Assembly: GCA_034766995.1 (NCBI GenBank)
Contig: CM068317.1
Location: 30,171,501-30,235,500, forward strand
Reading direction: 5' to 3'
Length of the DNA: 64,000 nucleotides
Source: Acanthacorydalis orientalis
Taxonomy: Eukaryota > Arthropoda > Insecta > Megaloptera > Corydalidae
Each line of letters starts with the position of its first letter. Position 1 is the stretch's first letter. A model generated the notes under the pieces. The model made no database searches, was not told the DNA's origin, and worked only from the letters and a program-made list of their open reading frames with translations. The translations under genes were made by a program, and so were the position numbers. Positions 47,225 through 59,187 of this stretch are shown here, piece by piece.

Positions 47225-47515
47225 CAAACAAATTAATGCTTGTTCACTCCACAAACATCAAAAAATGTTCAAAAATGTTCAGTAAATGATTATTGATCAT
47301 TTTTTGATTATTACTTATGCGTATTTCAATGGCGATTCCAACATCTTTAGAGCATCAAGGTATATAAGAATCTAGTGCTTTGAAGATGATCCCATTTCGA
47401 TTAAAATGGGAATAAGTAACAATCAAAAGTGATTAATAATCACTTATTAGACATTTTTGTTAAAAAAAAATATTGGGGTTTGTGAGCTAAAAAATAATCT
47501 ATTTGGGAAAGTGAA
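47225..47515. repeat. foldback repeat, best whole copy
   Basis: Left arm: CACTCCACAAACATC, TGTTCAGTAAATGATTATTG, TTTTTTGATTATTACTTATG, CAATGGCGATTCCAACATCT, AGAGCATCAAGGTATA. Right arm: GTGCTTTGAAGATGATCCCA, GGGAATAAGTAACAATCAAA, GTGATTAATAATCACTTATT, GGGGTTTGTGAGCTAAAAAA. The arms are inverted copies of about 130 bp around a short loop. Confidence 0.88.
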
Positions 47516-47542
47516 GCACATTGTTAGAACTTTATTAAAATA

Positions 47543-48826
47543 TAATGTTGGCGCAAAAATAATTGCGGTTTTTATCATTTTAAGTTTTACACCGATTTTT
47601 CTAGTTACCGTTATTTTTTGTTATAGACATGTGATACATCATTGTAAACAATGAAATTAGCACTACTGATTTCAGCCTAGGTCTATTGTTTTCATTCTTT
47701 AGTATTGTTGGATTTAACCTCTTGAATTGTTCATGGAAAAATAGCAAATTCACGTAATTTGTTTGTATGAGTGTAAATTGGGACGTAAAGCAACATAAAT
47801 TACTTGAAATATCAAATTGTTTTTGTCGAAGAGTTAATTAGTGAACGTACAGCTCAACACTGGTTCTAACAATTCCGTAATGAAAACAAAAGGCTCGATT
47901 ATGAAGAGGGTCGGGGATGTCCTTCAGATATAGACAATAATGATTTAAGAACAGTTAATGAAGCGAACCCACGTAAAACAACTTGAGAGGTGGTAGAATA
48001 ACTCAATGTTGATCATTCAACAGTTGTTCGGTATTTGAGCCTAATTGGAAAAACAAAAAAGCTGTATAAAGGGGTGCCGTATGAACTAAAAGGACATCAA
48101 GCAATTTGTCTATACGAATTCTGCTCTACACTTCTTTTCCGTAATAAAAATGATCCCTTTCTTGATCACATTGTCACATGTGATAAAAAGTGGATTCTCT
48201 GCAACAATCGGAACCATTCATTACGGTGGCTAGACCGAGAAGAATCACCAAAACAGTTTCCGAAACCGAAGCTTCATGAAAAAAATATTATGGTCACTGT
48301 TTAGTGGTCAGCAAGAGGCATCATTCAGTACAATTTTTAAATCCTGGTGAAGCAATAACAGCAGAAAAATATTGTCAGAAAATTGAAAAAAATACATGAG
48401 AAGTTGCATCGTTTACAGCCAGCATTAGTCAATCGAAGAGGACCAATTCTTCTTCATGACAACGCCCGACCACACATCTCACAAATGACTTTTAAAAAAT
48501 TTCAAATGAACTGGCTTATGAAACCTTACCTCAACCAACTTATTCTCTGAACCTATTCCAGACAGATTATCGTTCTTTAAACATTTAAGTAATTTGTTAC
48601 GAGAGAAGATTTTCAAAGATCAAGCATCAGTTTAAAGCACTATCGATGAATTCGTTAATTTCAGTATTCCAAGATTCTATCTTGTAGAAATAATCAAACT
48701 TGTTTCCCGTTGAGAGAAATGTGTGCAAACCAATGGTCATTTTGCTTCATAAATATAATTTTTATCTGATATATACGTCTTGATACTCTATACTTAAAAA
48801 CTGCAATTATTTTTGAACCAATCTAA
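47543..48826 (+). mobile_element. full-length mariner, cecropia-type (1284 bp)
   Basis: The left end TAATGTTGGCGCAAAAATAA then TTGCGGTTTTT, and the reversed right end TTAGATTGGTTCAAAAATAA then TTGCAGTTTTT, form the inverted repeats. TA duplications at 47541-47542 and 48827-48828. The ends are close to those of the ~560-bp derivatives in this window and, from memory, to Hsmar1/MADE1. It is therefore a relative of their parent element, though its coding sequence is more diverged than its ends. Confidence 0.9.
47733..48752 (+). pseudogene. mariner transposase, cecropia-type, full length but broken
   Basis: Runs from the ATG at 47733 to a family-like end HFAS then TAA at 48750-48752, about 340 codon-equivalents, the expected length. 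The helix-turn-helix region is readable: ISERTAQHWFQQFRNENKRL (with one stop), then TTREVVEELNVDHSTVVRYL (two stops). The longest clean piece is 48035-48304 (LIGKTKKLYKGVPYEL through HEKNIMVTV). First catalytic Asp in VTCDKKW, second in LLHDNARPHIS (about 48457-48480), third in TDYRS near 48565. Stops and small indels break the frame at many points, so no active enzyme is made. Confidence 0.9.
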
Positions 48827-48959
48827 TATTTCAGTTTGACGCCTATTTAGTGTGCTTATAGTTGCAAAGTCGATTTGTGTAACGATGTGTTGAGCATTAT
48901 CGCATGTTTACCATAGCAGATTTTTTTTAAAAAAATCATCTATTTTAATATAGCTTCTA

Positions 48960-49475
48960 TTAGATTGGTAGAAAAATAATTACGGTTTATGAACTTTAAA
49001 TTGATAAACATTTTTTAATTTAAGTGGTTTTAAGTGGTCCAGAACTGTTAGATGGTTAACGCTTAAGTTTTGAGCGAGCTTTCGAATTGTTGTAAGATGT
49101 GTTGAAGGATGCTCGCAACCTTCTTCATCTCCAAGGTTCTCATCTCCAGCACGAAATTTTTGAAACCACCATTTCACAGTACGTTCCTTATAGTATTCAC
49201 ACCAAACTCATCGTTTAGTTTATGACCTTTCTGCTACTTTACCACCCGTTTTGAACTCATACAAAAATTAGCTCTTATATGCTTTTTTTCATCTTTAATT
49301 CAATAGCCCAATTTGAAAGAAAATTATTAATAAAACCAAAGTTGATGTTATCAAAATACAGACCGAAAAATGTACTTTAAAACGATATGAACATGAACAC
49401 GATAAAATGATACTCATTTAAAAAAATAAGGTTAGAATTCAGAAAACAAAAAACCGGAATTGTTTTCCTACCAAC

Positions 49476-49479
<4 letters not shown>
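48960..49479 (-). mobile_element. short mariner derivative (520 bp) with DNA-binding remnant
   Basis: TA duplications at 48958-48959 and 49480-49481. Left end TTAGATTGGTAGAAAAATAA; right end reads CCTACCAACTTCA. Minus-strand remnant VKWWFQKFRAGDENLGDEEG, then RKLAQNLSV.HLTVLDHLKP, with about 25 residues deleted between them. It lies 133 bp from the full-length mariner in opposite orientation. Confidence 0.9.
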
Positions 49480-49529
<50 letters not shown>

Positions 49530-49539
49530 ATATATATAT

Positions 49540-49612
<73 letters not shown>
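49480..49612. repeat. (TA)n tract with ATATAATATA interruptions
   Basis: Starts at the mariner target duplication. Confidence 0.96.
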
Positions 49613-49619
<7 letters not shown>

Positions 49620-51027
49620 GGTAGATATTGCAATGAATTAGAATCGTAAGTCGTACAGAACATTTGTTCGATAAACATCAATTAAATAATAAATAGAGTC
49701 TTGAGACGAATCAATTTTCGATTATTTTTTAATTCATATAATCGTCGAAAAGTCTATCTAGAAATTTCATGTCCATTCGTGTGTCATCATATAATTACCA
49801 TATGAATATTTCAGTAATATTCGAAAACTTATTCTTTGTTTTCGGTACGTATACAAATGCGTGATGTCTAGTCATCTACTTTTAAAGTTGCTTTGATAAA
49901 TTTAACATGAACGTTTAAAATTGGACTAGGTCTGGCATATTTCGTGTTTAACTACTGAATACATTTACTATTTTTTTACATACACATACATATATAATTA
50001 TACATATTTTGTCATAAATTTTTATATAAAATCTGTTTTATACATAGATTATTTATTTAAAATCAGTGATTAATAAAAATTACTTAATCAATTTTCTTAA
50101 ACCGGTTATTAAATCAAATTGTATTTCTAGTTTCTTAAAAAAATTTTGGTATAAAATTTGATTTTTTTATCTTCTGAGCTGTCTTTTACTTAGTCATTTT
50201 TATACTGTAAAGTATATTTTAATTAAATACTTTTAATTATCAATTAATGTATACTGTACTAACTGATGCTAACAAAAATGAAAAACTGTAGAGGTAATTT
50301 TATTAAATATATCATTATGTAAAACGCAATGTTACCCAATGATTATTATTAGATTTTTTTAATAATTTATTTTTTATGTTTTAGATTTTTTTAATTTTTA
50401 TCAGAAAGATTTATGTTTCTACTAGATTTTTTTGGTAAATATTTTATTAATAAATATTTTATAATAGTAAAGCTGACATCAAACATATTTTTAGTTGTAA
50501 AATTAATTTTATTAAATCAAAAATGAGACTTTATACTGTTATATCATTATATAAAAAAAACAATCATTGCTTTAAAAACAGCAAAAAAGTATTATTTTAA
50601 AATGCGTATTAAAAAGAAATTCAAAACATTACTCATCAATGAGAATGGGACAATTTACACTTTTTAATCATGAAAAATTATTTATTAGATTTGTACGGAA
50701 AATAAAGCTGTACGTTAATTAATATTATTTCAAAGTTTTAAAAACAATCAGTTTTGTAGAATTTAGAAAATGTTCAGCATTTCGAAAAGAATATTTTTTA
50801 CTGCCTTTCGTTATATTATTAATACTAATCTAATAAAAATCATTGTAATGAAAAATATTATCTATTTCTAAAGCCTGGTAGTGATAAAAGAAAGATAAAA
50901 GTTCATTTTTTATCAACTAAAATTAAAAATTATGTATTAAAGTAATAAAAATCAAAATAATGTTATTAAATAAATTATTTAAAATATCTACATATAAAAA
51001 ATTAAGATTCGGCATATGAAAAATATA
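49613..51027. other. AT-rich DNA, nothing recognised
   Basis: 1.4 kb without repeats or frames. Confidence 0.5.
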
Positions 51028-51234
51028 CAGGGTGATTCAACTTAGGCTTCCACACGAAAGAATTTTTTTAAAAAAAAACAAAAATTAAAGAAAATATGTA
51101 TTCCACATTCGGTATTTTTTTTAGTCCAATTATACTTAAGTATTGAATTTAACTAAAATAAAAAATAACATAACTTTTCTTAACTTATTCGCCTCCTTTT
51201 AATATTTCCAAGTGGAACCCTAAATTGAATCACC
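51028..51234. mobile_element. TIR element of the GGTGATTCAA family (207 bp)
   Basis: Left end CAGGGTGATTCAACTTAGGC then TTCCACACGAAA; the reversed right end GGTGATTCAATTTAGGGTTC then CACTTGGAAA. TA duplications at 51026-51027 and 51235-51236. Non-coding. The best-preserved long member of the family here. Confidence 0.87.
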
Positions 51235-51554
51235 TATTTGTAAAAATAAATAGCATTTCGTAAAATATTTTTTTCTTTATTTTAATAAATTTAACCTTAT
51301 TAGTGTGTGATATTTTTTCTTAAATTTATTATATCTGAGTTTAGATGATCCGAAACTTTATATTAATAATAATATTTTTTACATATACATATTAAATCCG
51401 ATAACAGTATATTACTGTAATGAATTTGTATATAGTTGTTCACTAAAGAATACAATAGATTCAACATGCAGTTTATTCTGAGTCTGAGGGTTTCTGTGAA
51501 AGATTGAATAATCACTTATTTTCTTTTAATAATTGTCTAATTTAATTTTAACTG

Positions 51555-51705
51555 ATTGATCAGATTTTTCTGTATTTTGGTGTTCTGTGAATGTTGGCAT
51601 TTCCATTTAAATGGCGTATAAGCAACAATTAAAAATGGTCAAATTTATTTATTATTTATTAAAGTATATATTAAACATTTTATGTGGTATATATAGTGGA
51701 ATAAG
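51555..51705. repeat. foldback repeat, right arm, diverged
   Basis: CAGATTTTTCTGTATTTTGG, TGGCGTATAAGCAACAATTA and AAATGG, then a duplicated TTTATTTATTATTTATTAAA in place of the usual segment. Confidence 0.65.
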
Positions 51706-52106
51706 AATTCAATTATGAAATAAATTGATTATTCTTTCCATAAAAATTAAGAGAACTTGTTTTCCAATTACATTTCTATGATGTTTGGTAACATGTAAAT
51801 GATTTAAATAAACTTGGGAACTTTTTTTATCCATCTAATACCTTCAACTAAGATTATTGATGCTAAAATGAGACAAATGTTTATTTCGTACAATTAAAAT
51901 TGACAAATTGTATTCCATGATGAAATTATTTTAATTGTGCTCTTTTCTGGTATACCTGTTACTCATAATTATTCTGTATGAATTTCTACAACCATGTACG
52001 AATTCGTTTCTTCTACTACTTGTTTTGATTTTTGATATCTTCAGGTAGATTTTAAATTTAAATTCAAAATTTATTTGAAGATAAGGAAAGTTAAGTTAAG
52101 GAAGTT

Positions 52107-52649
52107 TTACTTTGATGTCGACGTTGATGGTTGACCAGAATCAACCCATGATTTCATGCGTTTCGGGTTGTTGAAATAGATCCATTTTTCATCGTCGGTC
52201 ACGATACGCCACAAGAAACTCTTCTTTTTATGCCTTGTAAACGAAGAAATTAAGATGTTTAAACGATTAGCAATGGCATTTTCAATCAATTTGTGTGGCA
52301 GTCTTCTCCATTCTTTCTGAATCTTTCCCATGGCTTGTAAACGTCGTAAAATGGTCGATTTATCAACTTCGAGCTGTTGAACTAATTCTTTGAGTGTTTA
52401 AGAAGGGATTTCTTCAAACAGAGCTTACTGTTGTTCATCTTCGAACTTTTTCCATTGACTTGGCCGTTATTTGTCGTGAATGTCACAAGCACCACTTTTT
52501 AATCGTTGAAACTAATCTCTACATACTGTTTCCGATGGAGCAGATTCACCACAAGTTCTCGCAAGCAATCGATGAGCTTCAGCTGCACTTTTTTTCAAAT
52601 CAAAGTAGTGTAGAAGTACACATCGGAAATAGAACTTATCGCGTTCCAT
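52107..52649 (-). pseudogene. mariner transposase N-terminal half, third lineage, truncated
   Basis: On the minus strand from the ATG at 52649: FRCVLLHYFDLKKSAAEAHR is a typical mariner N-terminus. It is followed by the first helix-turn-helix (with stops), FEDEQQ.ALFEE, a second helix-turn-helix (LEVDKSTILRRLQAMGKIQK), then RIVTDDEKWIYFNNPKR with the first catalytic Asp and WVDSGQPSTSTSK. It stops abruptly at about 52107; the catalytic remainder is absent. Three or more stops lie in the first 80 codons. No terminal repeat was found at either side, so the element boundaries are unknown. The motifs differ from those of the other three mariners. Confidence 0.88.
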
Positions 52650-52814
52650 TACAATTCGGTTATAGAAAAGCACTTGTGTAAATAAAGGATGGCGTCTGAT
52701 GACCGAATTTTAGTGGTAAATATTTACATTTCAAAATAACATGAGATATGTCACTGCCTAAAGCATACAAACCTAGAGATATCTATACATGGACAGCGGC
52801 TTTCAATGCAACAT

Positions 52815-53065
52815 CCTATTATTTCGATGGTGAAACCACTATCATCTTGAAAGATACAGAAAAATCTGATCTGAAAATGTTTTTTCTGTATCTAAGCTCT
52901 ATGAAGATGATGAAATCGTTATTGTAATAATTAACAATTAAAATTGTATTCATAGAACATTTGATTAGATATATTTTTTGAGGTTATTGTGAGGATTATG
53001 AGGATTAGATATATTTTTTAGCTTATGAGACGAGTGAAAAATTTATTAGCGATAGTGAATTTGTC
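52815..53065. repeat. foldback repeat, both arms, with local duplication
   Basis: Left ATTTCGATGGTGAAACCACT, ATCATCTTGAAAGATACAGA; right TCTGTATCTAAGCTCTATGA, AGATGATGAAATCG. The segment GAGGATTAGATATATTTTT near 52998-53020 repeats TTGATTAGATATATTTTTTG at 52962-52981. Confidence 0.75.
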
Positions 53066-53447
53066 CATAGTGCAAAAACTATATCGAGGTGACAAGATTT
53101 TTTTGAAATTCATTAAAAAATTTGGTGTTAAATTTTTAGATCTGTAAAAGAAATATATACATATACAGAAAGATTTTAATGAAATGAAAAAATATATTTT
53201 TAAAAAAAACCTTTTTAATGTAAAGAGAATTCATTTTAAAAATGTCTCAGTAAAGTATATTTTTTCTTTGAAAAGCTTTCAGTTTTCATAACAACTATTC
53301 GTCATACACAAATTACTTCTGCAGTAATTCGAATGTTGTCATCGCATCTATAATTTGTTTTTCGTTTTAACTACTTCCCGAGACAATCATGCATACACGT
53401 TGTTTCGTATAGATATATGTATGATATACTTATGCAAGTCTTTTATA

Positions 53448-53449
<2 letters not shown>

Positions 53450-53501
<52 letters not shown>
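53450..53501. repeat. (TA)n microsatellite
   Basis: About 25 units. Confidence 0.96.
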
Positions 53502-53503
<2 letters not shown>

Positions 53504-54522
53504 AGAACATACATGAATAGTATATACTTGTATAAACCTCATTACAAATTCTTTTTTATAGACATGAAGGGATAACAAGACTCCAAGCAATGCATGTTTG
53601 AAATTCAGTTTTGTTGTATAGAACCCCTAAATTACAGTCAATCTTCGCCGCACAATATGTCCGCTGTGTGGTAACAGAAAAAGAAAGACGCACACATGTA
53701 TAATGTATTCACGAAAACTCCCACTTTATTGCAGTCGTGTTTATACAAAGTGAAACAACATAAATTACGCCAAAATGTAGGTTTGACATTTTTACTCGTA
53801 CTGCTGGCACATGCGGAGAAGGACGCTAATTAAAATAGTTCATGATTTTTATATAGCTACACGTTGGTATTTTGTATATTCGCTCGTAAATTCTTCATTA
53901 ATCGTGTTTTATTATACAAACACACACACACACCTTAATGTCAGCGATTAATGAACAATTTTTAACACGAGGTATATACAAATAAATTAAAAACAATATA
54001 AAGTTATTATTTAGTTTAATTAGAAATGAACGAATCTATTTTCTAATTAGTTTATTGTAAATATTCACTCAGTTGATAATAAAAAATAACTTTTTTTAAT
54101 GATATTTTGATATTTAATTTCTTAATGATTTCTTAATGATATTTAAATTCTTTACAAAATGAAAAAATCCTATTAAGTGTTCATTGCAATAGCTTTCATA
54201 ACATTCATATGATTTTCATTTATAAGCACACTGAAAATGTCTAAATCATTTTTAATAAATGACATATTTAAGAGTAAAAAATAATAAACAGCAATCAATT
54301 AAGACTTAAATTAAAAGTATATAGAAGTGTTTAAAAAGTGCTAACATATAATTATAATTCTTAGTTTGTTTTTCTGTTCGTTTACGAAGACAAACCTAGA
54401 AAAAAATATGTAAGAAGTAAAACACTCTTTACACGATGACTGATTTAAATTATTTTCAAGTTAAAAAAATCATCGATCACAATGTAAAACATTTCTTATA
54501 TATTTTTTTAAAAAAATTGTTA
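53502..54522. other. AT-rich DNA with a GC-richer patch at 53600-53840
   Basis: The patch contains TCTTCGCCGCACAATATGTC and is unassigned. A (CA)n run lies at 53921-53933. Nothing else seen. Confidence 0.4.
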
Positions 54523-54585
54523 GGTTGGTAAAAAAATAACTTTTTTCTACTATATGTATTCTAAACTTAATTTTTTCCATGAAAT
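54523..54585 (+). mobile_element. isolated 5' end of a short mariner derivative
   Basis: TTAGGTTGGTAAAAAAATAA, then ATTCTAAACTTAATTTTTTC, matches the first ~60 bp of the family and then stops at foldback-like sequence. Confidence 0.7.
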
Positions 54586-54614
54586 TATCATCACCACCTA
54601 AATGCACATAAGTA

Positions 54615-54911
54615 TTAGGTAGGTACGAAAATAATTGCAGGTTTTATTTTTTAAATTCCAACCTTAATTTTGTTCAATGAAAATGTCATTGAATCGTGTT
54701 TATGTTAATATCTTTTTTAAGTGCATTATTCTGTCTGTATTTTGGTAACATAAACTTTGGTTTTATTATTAATTTTACTTGAAATTGGGCTATTGAATTA
54801 AAGATGGAAAAGCAGCAAATAAGTGAAAATTTTTGTATGAGTTCAAAGCGGGTAGTAAAGTAATAGAAACTGCTCGTAAACTAAAACGCAATTATTTTTC
54901 TACCAACCTAA
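54615..54911 (+). mobile_element. short mariner derivative, 297-bp deletion form
   Basis: Perfect TA duplications (54613-54614, 54912-54913), ends TTAGGTAGGTACGAAAATAA and TTTTTCTACCAACCTAA. It keeps the 5' leader and GTAGTAAAGTAATAGAAACT (start of the DNA-binding region), then jumps straight to the 3' end: a second, larger internal deletion. Confidence 0.9.
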
Positions 54912-55802
54912 TACTTGAATATCTAACTCATATAAAACAATTTAATAATAATCTATATTTTTGATTTTCGTACATTTCAATTATGTCAAATTACTCTATC
55001 CATTTATTATTATTTATTTATTTTGAATAAACATGAAATTGTATTAAAAAAGCTCTACAGTGTGTCTTCTCGCATTGGCATGAACATACAAAACGTATTA
55101 CGTTGTTCACATGCACAAATCATTTATATGCATGGAATGCATGCATGCTAATAATGCAGATTATTTTGGTTCTAACTTACTTGTTTCATATTTCATAGAT
55201 CTCTTTATGTAGAAAATTATTTAAGTTTAAATTTGTTATATAATAAGGAATCATTTGAGAAGATTGCATTAAAATATGTCAGATATATCACGGAATAATA
55301 ATTTATAGAAAATTTAATATCATATGCTGATAACATGGTAAATACACATTTATAGTATTGTAAATGATGATTGTAAAATTTTATCGCTTTATTGAAAAAT
55401 GAATCAAGTAGTTAATAAAAGTTGTTTTGATAAAATTATCTCCAGAATTATTTCGTACTGCACAGTAGTTTTGTATCGGTAATGGCACTAATAAATTGAA
55501 AATGCTACTTAAAAATTGTAAAATGTTTCTATTTCGGAAACAGAAAAGAATATTTAAACAAGTAAAAGTGAGAGATGATATCTAATAATTTTTTAGCATT
55601 TATTGAAAATATGTTTGTAGGTTAATTAATTTTTATTTCTCAAATTATATCTATAAAAAATTATATCTATTTTTAATAAATAAACAATAGATTTACTTTC
55701 TATACACAATTGTCTTACTTTTTTAAAACGATGATCAGTTTATCTAAATGATAGAATATATATACAGTTTCTTTCTTCCCAAAATTTTATTATTTTAAGC
55801 AC
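54912..55802. other. AT-rich DNA, nothing recognised
   Basis: The first ~80 bp may be remains of the foldback copy into which the mariner inserted. Confidence 0.45.
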
Positions 55803-55813
55803 ATATATATCTA

Positions 55814-55876
<63 letters not shown>
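55803..55876. repeat. (TATC)n(TA)n(TG)n(TA)n microsatellite
   Basis: Four motif blocks in a row. Confidence 0.95.
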
Positions 55877-55877
<1 letters not shown>

Positions 55878-56640
55878 ATGTTTGTAAATATTTATGTCTG
55901 AAATATTGTATAAATACATAAACGACCATGAATCAAGATATGGTTGGCTAAGTAACCAGTCAATTTAAACACGATGACTTGGTATTTATTCGGTTTCTAA
56001 TCAGTGCGAATTACGAGTTGATTAGTAAAATGCCTTTTATGACAATTAATTACAGTTTTGCCTGGTGGTACTGCTTAAAACCTGTAAACGTACACAGATA
56101 ATCGTGCGACTAATGATAAAGACTGTGTGACGACGTTGTCAATCATTGATATGTAAATTTATTAATTATATCGTTTTAATATATCATATTTTATTTATCG
56201 ATATGCATATTTTTCTATACAAACATATCTTATTAGATGATATTGTCAATTTTGATGAATGAATAAGAGTTGAAAACAATTTTAATAGAAGTTATCTTGA
56301 TTTTTTATATCTTTTTCAACTCTCAGTTAATCATTGCAACCATTTCCTTAAAATTTATTATCATATATTATCCTATATATATTGTTTTAAATATTAGTTG
56401 TATTGAAACTAAATTTGAAAAAAAAGTAAATTAATTATTTGAATAGATTTTTTTTAATTAATTGGAGTAGAAGCAATGAGTAAGAACGATACTTAATCAA
56501 TCTTACACAATGTATGATCCTGGATATAAAATGGTTTAAATAGTATCTAAATTATACTTTTTTATATTAAAAAAATATTTGTCCGTTACAAATCGAGGGA
56601 ATGTGGTGGAAGGAATAGAAATTCTAATTTAATTGATTCA
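55877..56640. other. AT-rich DNA, nothing recognised
   Basis: 55920-56140 is slightly less AT-rich. Confidence 0.45.
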
Positions 56641-56644
56641 ACAA

Positions 56645-57500
56645 AATAATTACTCACTGTACATCACAAAATGATCAATAATTATCCATTATTTATTTTA
56701 AACTACTAGTTTGGTAGAAAAATAATTGCTGTTTATGACTTTCAAATTCATATACGTTTACAGCTTTATTGATTTTTTTGGCTGTTTTCAGTGATCCAGA
56801 AATGTTGTATGACTAACGCCTAATTTTTGTGCCATCTCTCGAATTGTTATGCGTGGTTCTGATTCTACTTTCACCTTCAGTTGGTCGCTACGAACTGAAG
56901 AAGAATATGAGCGACCTTCTTCATCTTCAAAGCTCTCGTCCCTAGTACGAAATTTTTGGAATCACCGTACATTCCTTAATAGTAACCATACCAAAAACAT
57001 TGTTCAGTTTAGGAGCTGTTGTCTTACCAACCGTTTTGAAATCATACAAAAAATTACTCTTATTTGTTTCTTTTCCATCTTTAATTTAATAGACTTATTT
57101 GAGGCAAAATTAATAATAAAATCAAAGTCGATGTTACTAAAATACAAATCGAAAAGTGCACTTTAAGACGAGATTAACATGAACAAGATGAAAATGGCAC
57201 TTTCATTAGAAAAAATTAAAGTTAGAATTCAAAAAACAAAAACCACAATTATTTTCTTACCAACCTAATACTTATGTGTATTTAGATGGTGATGAAATAA
57301 TTTTCAGAGCACAAACATAGAAATCTGAGTCACTTGTTAAAAAATAATAATTAATATAATAATAACTATTATAATTGATACTATGTATTTTGTCTCCTGA
57401 AGATTATGGAATCGTCCGAAAAAAATGCCGTTAAAAATTAATAATGATAAATAATTAAAAAATAATATCATATGTGGGAAATGATTCATTTTTAAAATTA
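56645..57500. repeat. foldback repeat split by a mariner insertion
   Basis: The left flank (TCACAAAATGATCAATAATT, 56664-56683) and right flank (ACTTATGTGTATTTAGATGG onward, 57271-57290) are consecutive pieces of the foldback left arm, separated by the mariner at 56706-57268. A diverged right arm (CTCCTGAAGATTATGGAATC) continues to about 57500. Confidence 0.72.
56706..57268 (-). mobile_element. short mariner derivative (563 bp) inside a foldback
   Basis: TA duplications at 56704-56705 and 57269-57270; ends CTAGTTTGGTAGAAAAATAA and CTTACCAACCTAA. Minus-strand DNA-binding remnants are broken by a deletion near 56965-56975 where the VQWWFQ motif should be. It shares the extra 3' segment (ATTGATTTTTTTGGCTG region) with the copy at 15424. 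Confidence 0.9.
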
Positions 57501-57804
57501 AATTTGACTTCAGTACCGAAAATAAAATGATTCATTTAGTTACTTTTTAATTTTTTTGTGATGTGATGTAAATAAGAATAAGCTTCCTCATTTCATTAAC
57601 TTTGAATTTATTCCAAAAGTACTTGTTTTATTATTTGTTGTCCATGATATTCTGATTAATAACCTTTTCGTATTTAAAAAAATTGTTATTTATTCATTTT
57701 TTGATTGATTTTTATTGTTTTAGTTCAGTTATCTAACTATAAATATTACTTTGAATGAAAATCAGGCTTTTAAAAGTATTACAATTTTCTATAATAGAAT
57801 TTTT

Positions 57805-57935
57805 AGTCCCCCATAAACCCAAAAGAAATGTTCCTTAAAATATTGAATAATTATTGTGTATTTTGTGATTATTATTCTCTCATTATTTCAATTATTGCCA
57901 AGATACATTTTGATAGCGGTATCATATTCCTCAGA
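57805..57935. repeat. foldback repeat, left arm, diverged
   Basis: CCCCCATAAACCCAAAAGAA, TTGAATAATTATTGTGTATT, GATAGCGGTATCATATTCCT in family order. Confidence 0.65.
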
Positions 57936-58135
57936 TATATAATTAATTTCTAAAAACAAATGTTCTTATTTTTTGTTTAGTTATTTTGCGCAATTTTTAA
58001 ATTTATAATTTTATAAGAATGTAACTCACAAGTTTGAATAAGTAACTTTAAAAGTTAACTGAATACAAGTCAATGATATTATAGTTCGAATTGAATAACA
58101 ATAATTCTCCTAGTAAAATGTATATTTCAATATAT

Positions 58136-58137
<2 letters not shown>

Positions 58138-58215
<78 letters not shown>
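58138..58215. repeat. (TA)n microsatellite
   Basis: About 38 units. Confidence 0.97.
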
Positions 58216-58218
<3 letters not shown>

Positions 58219-58936
58219 CTTAAAGAGAAATTTGTTTATTTTAAAAGTACATTCGTTAATTTTAAAAATAAAAGTATATATTTTCAAGTATTTATTTTGT
58301 AACATAAGAAAGTATCTAATTATATATTTTGTTTTAAATAATTATTTTACAGTGTTATCAAAACAGACATAATTATTTTTTGTCAAAAGACAAAGTTGTG
58401 CCTTATTGAAAGGTAATATAGTATAAGGTCGACTTTATTATTACATGGATTATCAATTCAAAGAGGTAATCAATTGACTACAGCCATTTCAGTTCTTTTT
58501 ATTTAACTGATTTTCAATTTATTCCAGTCACTATTTATTACAAAAACAAATTGTATATCGAGTATAAAATATTCAAGTATTTAACGACGTAACATAGTGT
58601 ATAAAAACAAACATTCCCGGAAATAATTCACATGAAAGATTTCGGCCAGTTAAATAATTTAGCATGATCTGTGATGTGAAATCATTCGTTGAAATTTAGA
58701 TTCACAGTGCATACAGATACTTTTTTTATAATAAAGACGTACTTTTTTTGCAGTGTACACAATTGTCGTAACGTCTTAATCACTGGTACGATTTAATTTA
58801 AAGAATATTTGATAAACTCATTTTTATTGTCATTGTCACTTTATTATTTTTTTAATCGACATGAAATCGTAATTAAGTCGTTTTCGAATTTAATTAACTT
58901 GCAAATTTTCATGGATACGATTTTATAAACCAATTA

Positions 58937-58939
<3 letters not shown>
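58216..58939. other. AT-rich DNA, nothing recognised
   Basis: No structure seen. Confidence 0.5.

Positions 58940-58980
<41 letters not shown>
58940..58980. repeat. (TA)n microsatellite
   Basis: Precedes duplication unit 1. Confidence 0.94.
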
Positions 58981-58987
<7 letters not shown>

Positions 58988-59020
58988 TATATTTTATATA
59001 TATTTATATTATATTATATA

Positions 59021-59133
59021 TAATAAATTAATTAAGAAAAACATCTAATATATTAATGTATTATTTTGAATTTTCATTTTATTTGTAAAAACACATTCAT
59101 TGAATTTTTCACCCCGGTGCAGTTTTAAAAACA

Positions 59134-59187
<54 letters not shown>

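Noticed and set aside
52394..52681. 95-codon plus-strand frame MFKKGFLQTELTVVHL
   Set aside because: Antisense to the truncated mariner transposase N-terminus.
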